From assembly GCA_947364395.1 (NCBI GenBank), contig CANASS010000022.1, positions 1 through 32,215 on the forward strand: a DNA stretch of 32,215 nt, written 5' to 3'. Of this stretch, positions 1-7,219 are shown piece by piece. How positions within the stretch are numbered: the first letter of the stretch is position 1; each line of letters opens with the position of its first letter. Under the pieces are notes generated by a model, which worked only from the letters and a program-made list of their open reading frames with translations, was not told the DNA's origin and ran no database searches. The translations under genes were made by a program, and so were the position numbers. The DNA comes from an uncultured bacterium (lineage in GTDB: Bacteria > Bacillota > Clostridia > Oscillospirales > Oscillospiraceae).

Positions 1-939
1 TTCTCCGGCTCCGGCCTGCCCCACGCCAATCTGGCGGCTCAGATCGCCCGTCAGGCCAAGGTGCTGGGGGACGAGAGCGCCAACTTCGCCGTGGTGTTCG
101 CCGCCATCGGCATCACCTTCGAGGAGTCTGAGTTCTTCGTCCAGGAGTTCAAGCGCACCGGCGCCATCGACCGCACCGTGCTGTTCACCAACCTGGCCGA
201 CGACCCCGCCGTGGAGCGTATTGCCACCCCCCGCATGGCCCTCACCGCCGCCGAGTACCTGGCCTTTGAGAAAGACATGCACGTGCTGGTCATCCTCACC
301 GACATCACCAACTACGCCGAGGCCCTGCGCGAGGTGTCCGCCGCCAAGAAGGAGGTCCCGGGCCGCCGCGGCTTCCCCGGCTACCTGTACACCAACCTGG
401 CCACCATCTACGAGCGCGCCGGCCGCCAGCTGGGCAAGTCCGGGTCCATCACCATGATCCCCATCCTGACCATGCCCGAGGACGACAAGACCCACCCCAT
501 CCCCGACCTGACCGGCTATATCACCGAGGGCCAGATCATCCTGTCCCGGTCCCTGTACCGCCAGGGCATCAATCCCCCCGTGGACGTGCTGCCCTCCCTG
601 TCCCGTCTGAAGGACAAGGGTATCGGCGTGGGCAAGACCCGGGAGGATCACGCCAACACCATGAACCAGCTCTTCGCGGCCTACTCCACCGGTAAGGACA
701 ACAAGGAGCTGATGTCCATCCTGGGCGAGGCGGCCCTGACCCCCACCGACCTGCTGTACGCCAAGTTCGCCGACGAGTTCGAGCGGCGCTACGTCAACCA
801 GGGCTATGAGGAGAACCGCTCCATCGAGGAGACGCTGAACCTGGGCTGGGAGCTGCTGTCCATCCTGCCCACCGCCGAGCTGAAGCGCATCAAGCAGGAG
901 TATATTGACAAGTATCTGCCCAAGAAAGACGAACAGTAA
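1..939 (+). CDS. ntpB: V-type ATP synthase subunit B (3' part; 5' end outside window)
   Basis: This is the non-catalytic nucleotide-binding B subunit of a V/A-type ATPase, part of the membrane-peripheral V1 hexamer that couples ATP to H+ or Na+ movement. The frame is open from the first base, and 312 residues are visible of a family length near 460, so about 150 N-terminal residues are missing. The visible part begins FSGSGLPHANLAAQIARQA, the B-subunit version of the P-loop region, which lacks the GKT of the catalytic A subunit. TDITNYAEALREV and PGRRGFPGYLYTNLA follow, both conserved in B subunits, and the helical C-terminal domain is complete. A strong AAGGAGGGG site sits right after the stop codon and serves the next gene, so the two genes are co-transcribed. 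The identification rests on many conserved blocks and is secure. The coupling ion cannot be read from this subunit. Confidence 0.96.
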   Translation, partial: FSGSGLPHANLAAQIARQAKVLGDESANFAVVFAAIGITFEESEFFVQEFKRTGAIDRTVLFTNLADDPAVERIATPRMALTAAEYLAFEKDMHVLVILTDITNYAEALREVSAAKKEVPGRRGFPGYLYTNLATIYERAGRQLGKSGSITMIPILTMPEDDKTHPIPDLTGYITEGQIILSRSLYRQGINPPVDVLPSLSRLKDKGIGVGKTREDHANTMNQLFAAYSTGKDNKELMSILGEAALTPTDLLYAKFADEFERRYVNQGYEENRSIEETLNLGWELLSILPTAELKRIKQEYIDKYLPKKDEQ

Positions 940-951
940 GGAGGGGTATTC

Positions 952-1665
952 ATGGCAAACACCGTGGTAAACCCCACCCGAATGGAGCTCACCCGGCTCA
1001 AGGGCAAGCTGAAAACCGCCCAGCGGGGCCACAAGCTGCTCAAAGACAAGCGGGATGAGCTGATGAAGCAGTTTCTGGACACGGTCCGGGAGCTGCGGGC
1101 CCTTCGCTCCCAGGTGGAGCAGGACCTGATGCGGGTGCACAGCTCCTTCACCGTGGCCTCCGCGCTGATGAGCGCCCAGGCCATGGAACAGGCGCTGATG
1201 TACCCCAAGCAGTCGGTAGAGCTGACCATGACATTTAAAAACGTCATGTCGGTGAACGTGCCGGAGTACCACTACCAGACCCGCACCGAGGACACCGGGG
1301 ACATTTACCCCTACGGTTTTGCCGCCACCAGCGGCGAGCTGGACGGGGCGGTGGCCGCTCTGGGCGAGGTGTTCCAGAACATGCTGAAGCTGGCCCAGAC
1401 CGAGAAGGCCGCCCAGCTCATGGCGGAGGAGATTGAAAAGACCCGCCGCCGCGTCAACGCCCTGGAGTACGTGGTCATCCCCCAGACCCAGGAGAATATC
1501 CGCTATATCACCATGAAGCTGGACGAGAACGACCGCTCCACCACCACCCGGCTGATGAAGGTGAAGGATATGCTTTTAGCCGAGGCGCTGGAGGAGCGGA
1601 GGGCCGAGACCGAAAGGGCAATCAAGACCTTCGGGAAATCGGACGGGACGCACACCGAGGTTTAA
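952..1665 (+). CDS. ntpD: V-type ATP synthase subunit D
   Basis: Subunit D is the central rotor shaft of V/A-type ATPases. It fills the A3B3 hexamer and transmits torque to the membrane ring. The product has 237 residues, slightly longer than the usual 205-230. It opens with VNPTRMELTRLKGKLKTAQ, the family signature, followed by HKLLKDKRDELMKQFL. The N- and C-terminal thirds are long amphipathic helices that form the antiparallel coiled coil, and the middle third (roughly residues 75-125) is the globular knob. The ATG lies 7 bases after AAGGAGGGG, which fixes the start. The gene follows subunit B by 12 bases and is followed by a strong terminator, so it closes the ATPase operon, as D often does in clostridial loci. 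Nothing in it looks damaged. Confidence 0.96.
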   Translation: MANTVVNPTRMELTRLKGKLKTAQRGHKLLKDKRDELMKQFLDTVRELRALRSQVEQDLMRVHSSFTVASALMSAQAMEQALMYPKQSVELTMTFKNVMSVNVPEYHYQTRTEDTGDIYPYGFAATSGELDGAVAALGEVFQNMLKLAQTEKAAQLMAEEIEKTRRRVNALEYVVIPQTQENIRYITMKLDENDRSTTTRLMKVKDMLLAEALEERRAETERAIKTFGKSDGTHTEV

Positions 1666-1720
1666 GAGACGGACGCACGGGGCTTTACCGCTTCTGCGAG
1701 GGACCTGAACGGATAAAATG

Positions 1721-1756
1721 GCGCTGCTTGGGAGAGATCCCGGGCAGCGCTTTTTT
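1721..1756 (+). terminator. Rho-independent terminator of the V-ATPase operon
   Basis: A 13-bp stem (GCGCTGCTTGGGA with TCCCGGGCAGCGC, two G-T pairs) has a GAGA tetraloop and runs straight into six T. It lies 55 bases after the subunit D stop codon. Confidence 0.93.
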
Positions 1757-1839
1757 AGCGTCCTTCACATTGAACGTACATTTGAATTATGATTGCCGCT
1801 TGCCTCCCCCCTAGCCTTTTCGCCGGTTCAGACCGGTTC

Positions 1840-1869
1840 TTCGCAAAACGATGTGGGGTGTGGTAAAAT
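1840..1869 (+). promoter_or_regulatory. Probable sigma-A promoter of the DUF2200/DUF1801 gene
   Basis: TTCGCA (-35, 4 of 6 consensus bases) and TAAAAT (-10, 5 of 6) are separated by 18 bases and end 29 bases before the chosen ATG. Just upstream, CCGGTT occurs twice at 10-bp spacing (1823-1828 and 1833-1838), which could be an operator but may be chance. Confidence 0.5.
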
Positions 1870-1898
1870 AGTGTATCATTGCCGGGAGCGTGCATGCT

Positions 1899-2663
1899 AT
1901 GAATAACGACAAAGTATTTCAGATGAATTTTGGGAAAGTGTATGGGCTTCTGCTGGACAAGGCCGCCAGAAAGGGGCGGACAAAGGCCGAGGTGGATGAG
2001 GTCATCTGCTGGCTGACCGGGTACAACTCGGAACAGCTGGAGGCGTTCCGGTCCACCGATCTCGGCTATGGGGATTTTTTCCGCTGCGCCCCTCAGCCCA
2101 ACCCAAACCGGGCGCTGATTAAGGGGGTGGTCTGCGGCGTACGGGTGGAGGAGGTCGAGGACCCGCTTATGCGGGAGATCCGATACTTGGACAAGCTGAT
2201 CGACGAGCTGGCGAAGGGGAGACCGATGGAGAAAATCCTACGGGGGCAGGAGAAAACAGCCATGTGGGTATGCCCCAAGTGCGGGCGGTCATTCAAAAAC
2301 AGGGAGCAGGGCCACTACTGCGGGAAGCCTCCCGCGACGATTGAGGAATATATCGCCGCCCAGCCGGAGGAGGCGCAGGACTATCTTCGGCAGGTAAATG
2401 CCGCCATCAAGGCCAGCATCCCGGAGGCCAAGGAGAAAATCTCCTGGGGTATGCCCAGCTACTGGAAGGGTCGGAATCTGATCCAGTTCGCGGCGTCTAA
2501 GCGGCACATCGGTTTGTATCCCGGCCCGGAGGCCGTGGAAGCGTTTGCCGGACGGCTGACGGAATATAAGTTCAACAAGGGCACGATTCAGCTTCCGTAC
2601 AGCAAGCCGCTCCCACTGGAGCTGATTGCGGAAATTGCAGTATGGTGCGCGGAGAATAATTAA
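1899..2663 (+). CDS. DUF2200 - zinc ribbon - DUF1801 fusion protein
   Basis: The product has 254 residues and three parts. Residues 1-115 (DKVFQMNFGKVYGLLLDKA, then YNSEQLEAF and NPNRALIKGVVCGVRVEEVEDP) match the DUF2200 family, small proteins of unknown function. Residues about 122-141 read WVCPKCGRSFKNREQGHYCG, a short zinc-ribbon-like knuckle with probable ligands C125, C128, H139 and C141. Residues about 145-254 (TIEEYIAAQPEEAQDYL, KISWGMPSYWKGRNLIQFA, HIGLYPGPEAVEAF) match DUF1801/YdhG, a fold related to frataxin-like iron chaperones. A GTG at 1890 is also in frame, but GGGAG at 1884-1888 sits 10 bases before the ATG at 1899 and only 1 before the GTG, so the ATG is preferred. The gene stands alone with its own promoter. 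The families are recognised, but no biochemical role can be assigned. Confidence 0.85.
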   Translation: MNNDKVFQMNFGKVYGLLLDKAARKGRTKAEVDEVICWLTGYNSEQLEAFRSTDLGYGDFFRCAPQPNPNRALIKGVVCGVRVEEVEDPLMREIRYLDKLIDELAKGRPMEKILRGQEKTAMWVCPKCGRSFKNREQGHYCGKPPATIEEYIAAQPEEAQDYLRQVNAAIKASIPEAKEKISWGMPSYWKGRNLIQFAASKRHIGLYPGPEAVEAFAGRLTEYKFNKGTIQLPYSKPLPLELIAEIAVWCAENN

Positions 2664-2760
2664 AACATTCCGCTGTCAACAGATAAAACTGCGGTGCACT
2701 CAAGATAACTGGCCGCCGGCTTTCGGAGGTGATCCCAAAAGGGGGCGGGAGTCAGTGGGA

Positions 2761-3132
2761 CACTTAAGGCGCAAAAAAGAGCTGTATACCCATTTCAAAA
2801 GCTGTGTAAAAACCGTCCTGCGCCATGTTTGGAAAGATTATGAGGAATTGGCTGACGATGCCAGATACACCCCGGAATACAAGAAGCTTTATGCCTAGCG
2901 CAAAGAAACCATCGAGCGCGTCTTTGCCGGCACCAAGGAAAAGCATGGTATGCGCTATACGCTTTATCGAGGTCTGACCCAAGTCTCCATATGGGTCAGG
3001 CTTAAGTTTGCTGCCATGAATCTCAAAAAACTGGCCCGTTGGAAGGCCCTGCACCTTTCCTTCCCCCTGATTGCTATTTCCCTGCTTCATTTCAGAACCC
3101 GGATGCTCTTTTCGAGCTTCTGGGTTCTTTGA
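2761..3132 (+). pseudogene. Decayed IS1182-family transposase, C-terminal fragment
   Basis: A single frame encodes the end of a DDE transposase of the IS1182 type. The diagnostic block is RKETIERVFAGTKEKHGMRYT, followed by LYRGLTQVSIWVRLKFAAMNLKKLA. The frame is broken by a TAG at 2896-2898 directly before that block, where relatives usually carry glutamine (CAG), so a single C-to-T change explains it. The N-terminal two thirds are absent, and no start codon, ribosome site or clear terminal inverted repeats were found. The fragment therefore cannot encode a working transposase. It follows the DUF2200/DUF1801 gene by about 100 bases and leads into an AT-rich tract before a tRNA gene, a usual landing place for mobile DNA. 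Family assignment rests on the C-terminal motif only. Confidence 0.82.
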
Positions 3133-3467
3133 CAGGCTCTAACAGTATGTACACATCTTAAAAATTTTCTTTACCCTATCTATAGCCTTGATTTTCTTTT
3201 TGGTAAGATATCCAGCACTCCATATCTGCAGAGAACCCAAAGACGAAATCCAAAGGTACAGATTCAAAAGATAAACTAAATGTGTGCCGCAACGTATAGA
3301 ACCCATGCAAAATAAGCTTTGCTGCTCTGATCTATAAAAATAAAATTTCCCATGTTTTTCTTCCAAATGGAGACAAAACATAGGAATATGCCATAGACTA
3401 TTTATCATCCGTGGTCATTTGAACCAACAATTTGACCACTATTTTGTGCGCTGCGCAGAGGAAATAG
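3133..3467. other. AT-rich non-coding tract between IS remnant and tRNA-Ser
   Basis: About 335 bases with composition clearly lower in G/C than all flanking genes. An 89-codon open frame on the minus strand (3139-3408) has no ribosome site, no recognisable domain and low-complexity aromatic-rich content, so no gene is called. It is probably the leftover of a mobile element. Confidence 0.6.
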
Positions 3468-3498
3468 CAAAACCCGAGCATAGCCATGCTATACTCGG
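3468..3498 (-). terminator. Terminator of the tRNA-Ser gene
   Basis: Read on the minus strand, CCGAGTATAGC pairs with GCTATGCTCGG (11 bp with one G-T pair, loop ATG) and is followed by TTTTGC. It starts 13 bases after the tRNA CCA end. Confidence 0.88.
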
Positions 3499-3511
3499 AT
3501 TTTGTCTAATT

Positions 3512-3602
3512 TGGCGCAGCGGGAGGGATTCGAACCCTCGAGCGGTTTCAGCCGCTACACGATTTCCAATCGTGCTCGTTATGACCTCTTCGATACCGCT
3601 GC
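3512..3602 (-). tRNA. tRNA-Ser (anticodon GGA)
   Basis: The minus strand folds into a full class II tRNA. The acceptor is GCAGCGG with CCGCTGC, followed by discriminator G and an encoded CCA. The anticodon stem is CACGA/TCGTG around loop TTGGAAA, giving GGA, which reads UCC and UCU serine codons. The long variable arm (TAGCGGCTGAAACCGCT) is typical of serine tRNAs. The T arm is GAGGG-TTCGAAT-CCCTC. The gene has its own promoter and terminator, so it is a single-gene transcription unit. Confidence 0.97.
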
Positions 3603-3659
3603 AAATCGGTGGTGAAGTCACAATACATCTCGCCGCTGTGGTGCGGCGCAACATAGATC

Positions 3660-3687
3660 ATTATAACAGCTTTTTTGCTGTTGTCAA
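3660..3687 (-). promoter_or_regulatory. Consensus sigma-A promoter of tRNA-Ser
   Basis: On the minus strand both hexamers are perfect, TTGACA and TATAAT, separated by 16 bases. The spacer ACAGCAAAAAAGCTGT is itself a 5-bp inverted repeat around an A6 tract. The -10 element ends 57 bases before the tRNA 5' end. Confidence 0.9.
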
Positions 3688-3747
3688 GTGGGTTTTGTAC
3701 AAATTTCCCGCTATCGTGAAGTTATACAAAAGGGAGCGGCGCAGGCA

Positions 3748-3763
3748 TGGAGAGAAGCTTGCA
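3748..3763 (+). promoter_or_regulatory. Possible -24/-12 (sigma-54) promoter element upstream of rpoN
   Basis: TGGAGAGAAGCTTGCA fits the TGGCAC-N5-TTGCW pattern at the invariant GG (3749-3750) and GC (3761-3762) with the correct 10-base spacing, but the CAC of the -24 element is AGA. In GC-rich DNA a partial match can arise by chance, so this is tentative. Confidence 0.25.
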
Positions 3764-3779
3764 ATATACATGCCTGGGA

Positions 3780-3808
3780 TTGGTTTTTTCCGAATTCTGT
3801 GTTATACT
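3780..3808 (+). promoter_or_regulatory. Probable sigma-A promoter of rpoN
   Basis: TTGGTT (-35), a 17-base spacer and TATACT (-10) end 38 bases before the rpoN ATG. A second candidate of the sigma-54 type lies just upstream at 3748-3763. Confidence 0.6.
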
Positions 3809-3846
3809 CTATATTATGATACGGTCCAACACGAGCGGAGGAAAGG

Positions 3847-5226
3847 ATGGGCGGCATGATAGAGCTTGGGCTCACGCAGAAACAGAAGCAGACGCTTTCG
3901 CCCCAGATGATCCAGAGCATGGAGGTGCTCCAGATGACCTCTCAGGAGCTTTTGGAGTATGTGGAGAGCGCCCTTCAGGAGAACCCGGTGCTGGAGTGCC
4001 AGGAGTACTGCGACGGGCCTGATGAGGCGGACAGCCTCCGGCGGGAGCTGGCGTGGCTGGAGTCCACCGACCTGCAAAACCGGGACTACTACCGGCAGGA
4101 CCGGGCGGAGGACATGGACCCTCTGCGCAGCTGTGCCGCCCGGTCAGGGCAGGAGACGCTGTATCACCACCTGACCGCCCAGCTGGACGGCCTGGAGCTG
4201 GACGGGGAGACGGCGTTGTGCGCCAGGGCGCTGGCGGCCAGCCTGGACCAAAACGGCTGGCTGGAAGAGGACCTTCCCGCCCTGGCCCGGGAGCTGGGAC
4301 GCCGGGAGGATGTGATGGAACGGGCCCTGGAGGTGGTGCAGTCCCTGGAGCCCGCCGGCGTGGGGGCGCGGAGCTTGTCCGAATGTCTCCGGCTCCAACT
4401 GCTCCGCTTCGATCCGGTGGACGGGCTGGCGCTGTGCATCGCGGAGAGACACCTGGACGCTCTGGCCAAGTGCCGCTACGGCTGGCTGGCCCAGACGCTG
4501 AAGGCGGGGCAGGAGCAGGTCCGCCGGGCCTGCAGCCTGATCCGAAGCCTGGACCCCCGCCCCGGTCTGGCCTACGCCGCCGAGTGGAACGATCCGGTGT
4601 ATATTGTGCCCGACATTATTGTGGTCAACGCCCACGGCGGGCTTGAGCTGCTGCCAAACCACCGTTTTTTCCCCACCCTGAAGGTCAGCGCTTTCTACAG
4701 CCGCCTGCTGCGGGAGAGCGACGACGCCCAGGTGCAGGACTATCTGACCGGCAAGCTCCGGCAGGCAAAGTGGACCATCCGGGCGGTGGACCAGCGGCGC
4801 AGCACGCTGATGGCCTGCGCCGGTTGCCTGGTGGAGGAGCAGCGGGCTTTTTTCAGCGAGGGGCCGGGCAGCCTGAAGCCTCTGTCCCTGGCCGACGTGG
4901 CCGGTCAGGTGGGGATGCACGAGTCCACCGTGAGCCGGGCAGTGAACGGAAAATATTTACAGTGCAGCATGGGGACATATCCTTTGAGCTACTTCTTTTC
5001 CCGCCGCCTGGGACCGGCGGAGGGGGGGGGCGGCTCCTCCGTAGACAACGCCAAGGCGCTGCTGAAGCGTTTCATCGACGGCGAGGACAAGCGCCGACCC
5101 CTGTCGGACGAGAAACTGTGCCGGCTCATGGCCCAGGAGGGCTGCACCATCTCCCGGCGGACGGCGGCAAAATACCGGGATGAGCTAGGCATACCCAGTA
5201 CGGTGGGGAGACGGCTTCAGGAATAG
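3847..5226 (+). CDS. rpoN: RNA polymerase sigma-54 factor
   Basis: Sigma-54 directs core RNA polymerase to -24/-12 promoters that need an ATP-driven enhancer-binding activator. The product has 459 residues, normal for the family. Region I is the glutamine/leucine-rich start (LTQKQKQTLSPQMIQSMEVLQM, then LQENPVLE). The core-binding domain fills about residues 80-280. A helix-turn-helix region (ESTVSRAVNGKYLQCSMGTYP) lies near residues 357-380, and the RpoN box, SRRTAAKYRDELGIPS, starts at about residue 436. The ATG at 3847 is preceded by GGAGGAAAGG; an in-frame ATG at 3856 is less well placed. Eight consecutive G (5022-5029) fall between the helix-turn-helix and the RpoN box, and a slip there would remove the RpoN box. 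No enhancer-binding protein gene lies in the window, so its regulon cannot be named. Confidence 0.96.
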   Translation: MGGMIELGLTQKQKQTLSPQMIQSMEVLQMTSQELLEYVESALQENPVLECQEYCDGPDEADSLRRELAWLESTDLQNRDYYRQDRAEDMDPLRSCAARSGQETLYHHLTAQLDGLELDGETALCARALAASLDQNGWLEEDLPALARELGRREDVMERALEVVQSLEPAGVGARSLSECLRLQLLRFDPVDGLALCIAERHLDALAKCRYGWLAQTLKAGQEQVRRACSLIRSLDPRPGLAYAAEWNDPVYIVPDIIVVNAHGGLELLPNHRFFPTLKVSAFYSRLLRESDDAQVQDYLTGKLRQAKWTIRAVDQRRSTLMACAGCLVEEQRAFFSEGPGSLKPLSLADVAGQVGMHESTVSRAVNGKYLQCSMGTYPLSYFFSRRLGPAEGGGGSSVDNAKALLKRFIDGEDKRRPLSDEKLCRLMAQEGCTISRRTAAKYRDELGIPSTVGRRLQE

Positions 5227-5227
5227 G

Positions 5228-5279
5228 ACCGGCATAAACGAAAGGCAGGGCAGGGGATGATCCCCTGCCCTGTGCCGGT
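5228..5279 (+). terminator. Nested hairpin after rpoN
   Basis: An inner 12-bp stem (CAGGGCAGGGGA with TCCCCTGCCCTG, loop TGA) sits inside an outer 7-bp stem (ACCGGCA with TGCCGGT). There is no T tract after it, so it is either a non-canonical terminator or a transcript-end stabiliser between convergent genes. Confidence 0.5.
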
Positions 5280-5311
5280 TATGCAGGCGTTCGCGGCGCA
5301 CCCTGATTATT

Positions 5312-5368
5312 GTGATCTCCATGCCCTGTTTTGCAGTTTTGGTGGGACAATAGGGCAAAGGAGATCAC
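5312..5368 (-). terminator. Stem-loop overlapping the CotH stop codon
   Basis: GTGATCTCC and GGAGATCAC pair over 9 bp and are extended inward by TGCCC/GGGCA. The right arm includes the TGA stop of the CotH gene (5365-5367). The T tract on the minus side is poor, so its role as terminator is uncertain. Confidence 0.4.
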
Positions 5369-7215
5369 TTTTTGCCGTACCGCCTGAATCGAAAGGCGGT
5401 CCACAGGCCCGCCAGAAGGACCAGCGCGGACGCCCCTGTCAGGATCAGGGCGGATGGACTGGTCCCGGTAGGCGCATCGGGGACGGCGGACTCACCGCTC
5501 TGGGACATCCCGCCGGGGAAGCCCCCCGGCATTTTCATGCCGTCAGGGGGCTGGCGGGGTTCAGTGCCGCTCCCATCTCCCATGGCGGGGCGGCCCTCTG
5601 GGCGGGCGCCGTTTTCGCCGGTGAGCTGGGGGGGAGAGCCGCCCTCCCTACCGGGTCCGCCGCCAAAGCCGCCGTTGTTCATGGCGCCCATGTCCAACAG
5701 GGAGAGGCCGGAGGCGTCCACCAGGGCGGAGCCGTCCGCCGCCTGCCCCTCATCCGTGGAGGGGATGGTCCCCGCAAGCTGGCCGGATACGCTCTGGACC
5801 CGCAGACGGCAGAAGTCCTCAAGCGTTGAAACGCCGGTTTCAAATTCCTCGTATGTGCAGAATTTGGTGGGGTCCCGTTCCACATAGGGGGCGATGAGTG
5901 CGCGGGCTTCTTCAATGATAACGGCGAGATCAACCGAGCTCAAAAATTCCTCAAAGTATTGGTGATACAGGGCCGTATACGCCTCGCTGGAAAAAATCCA
6001 GTCCGCCATGGGCCTGCTGCCGTCCCCGGCGACGGACAGGGGGGAGTCGATGGGGTCGTTCACCGCCTCGGAGGCGTCGCTGTTCTGGAAGGTGCCGAAG
6101 GCTAGGTTGTAGTCCCAGGGGAGCATGGACAGCCGCCCGTCCTCCTCATAGAGGTAGTAGTTGTGCACCATGGACCCGGTGTAGCTGTCGCCGTTGACCA
6201 CGAAATTGTGGACCACGAAATAGCGCAACACCTGGTCCATGTCCAGGGCGCTGTCCGCATCCCCCTCTCCCAGCGCTTTCAGCGCCTGGATCAGCCGGGT
6301 TCGGTCGGCGTCGGAGGGGTCGGTCTTGGCGCTGCCGAAGATGTTGGAATAGCTGTCCGGGTCGTCGCCGGTGTATTGCAGCTTCACGTCGCTGGAGCCC
6401 ATGCCGGACATCTGGAACCGGGGGACTTCCTCCGAGGGTGTGCTTCCGGCGCTGGGCGGTCCGCCCGAGGCGGAGGGATCAAAGTCCTCCGGCCCCGTTT
6501 CCTGCCGGTCAGGCCATCCCATGCCGTCAGACTGTCCGTCCCGGTCCATAAAATCGCCCATATCAAAGTCCCGGCCATTGCCCCGGCCCCCGCCGAAGCT
6601 CATGCTGTCCGGCTTGTAGAGCTGGCCGTGGTCCCGGCCGTAGCTGCGCTGAAGGAAAGCGTCCTCCACCCCCTCCACCGCCAGGTACAGTCCCCAGTCC
6701 TCCCCGTTGACGGTGATCCACACATAGCTGCACAGGGGGGCGTTGACCCCAAAGGAGGCCATCAGCCGGTAGGTGAGGTAGTCCTTCATCATGGTGTTGT
6801 CCTGGATGAGGTTGTTCAGACACAGTTTATCCAGGCCGTAGTAGCTCTTACCGCTGTCGTACTGGTCAAACTCAAGCTTGAAGCTGTAGCGGTCGCTGCC
6901 CATCTGGGACACGGTGGACAGGGAGGTGTTGCCCTTGGCCCGTATGCCCACGTTTTTGTATCCCTCGTTGTCGATGACCACCGAGCAGGGGGCGTACTCC
7001 TCGTTTTCGCAGGTTTCCAGAAATTGATCCCAGCCGTCCATGACGATTTCGATGGTGTGGACCCTGGAGGTGTCAAACAGCTTTTCCTCGTAGCCCATGA
7101 CCTGGGAGGCGGGCTGTATGCCCAGGGCTCTGCCGTTCATGAACAGCAGGGCCAGCACCAGGGAAAAAAGGGCGGCGGCCAGGCAGATGCGGTCGATGTA
7201 TTTGTGGGTGGACAT
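5365..7215 (-). CDS. CotH-type kinase family protein, membrane-anchored
   Basis: CotH proteins are atypical protein kinases; in Bacillus CotH phosphorylates spore coat proteins. This 616-residue protein has an N-terminal membrane anchor (about 11-27) and probably faces outward. The CotH core runs from about 50 to 460 and includes GIRAKGNTSL (90-99), SFKLEFDQYD (111-120), NGDSYTGSMVHNYYLY (341-356) and LPWDYNLAFG (365-374), where the family has its metal-binding aspartates. An insert of about 70 residues (205-270) is rich in Gly, Asp, Met and Pro. The tail (about 500-585) is Gly/Pro/Glu-rich, with a second membrane segment near 590-610 followed by basic residues, as at a cell-surface anchor. 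It is the last gene of an operon with DUF4956 and VTC-domain proteins, starting 4 bases after the DUF4956 stop. Family assignment is firm; the substrate is unknown. Confidence 0.9.
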   Translation of the reverse strand: MSTHKYIDRICLAAALFSLVLALLFMNGRALGIQPASQVMGYEEKLFDTSRVHTIEIVMDGWDQFLETCENEEYAPCSVVIDNEGYKNVGIRAKGNTSLSTVSQMGSDRYSFKLEFDQYDSGKSYYGLDKLCLNNLIQDNTMMKDYLTYRLMASFGVNAPLCSYVWITVNGEDWGLYLAVEGVEDAFLQRSYGRDHGQLYKPDSMSFGGGRGNGRDFDMGDFMDRDGQSDGMGWPDRQETGPEDFDPSASGGPPSAGSTPSEEVPRFQMSGMGSSDVKLQYTGDDPDSYSNIFGSAKTDPSDADRTRLIQALKALGEGDADSALDMDQVLRYFVVHNFVVNGDSYTGSMVHNYYLYEEDGRLSMLPWDYNLAFGTFQNSDASEAVNDPIDSPLSVAGDGSRPMADWIFSSEAYTALYHQYFEEFLSSVDLAVIIEEARALIAPYVERDPTKFCTYEEFETGVSTLEDFCRLRVQSVSGQLAGTIPSTDEGQAADGSALVDASGLSLLDMGAMNNGGFGGGPGREGGSPPQLTGENGARPEGRPAMGDGSGTEPRQPPDGMKMPGGFPGGMSQSGESAVPDAPTGTSPSALILTGASALVLLAGLWTAFRFRRYGKK

Positions 7216-7219
7216 GGCC

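Noticed and set aside
2720..2735. GGAGGTGATCCC resembling the complement of the 16S rRNA 3' end
   Set aside because: No further similarity to rRNA on either side. It reads as a chance or ribosome-site-like sequence in mobile-element debris.
2896..2898. TAG in the transposase as a recoded amino acid
   Set aside because: The rest of the gene is truncated and the position is glutamine in relatives, so a simple nonsense mutation is the better explanation.
3139..3408. 89-codon open frame on the minus strand in the AT-rich tract
   Set aside because: No ribosome site, no recognisable motif and no neighbours in the same direction. It is more likely non-coding remnant.
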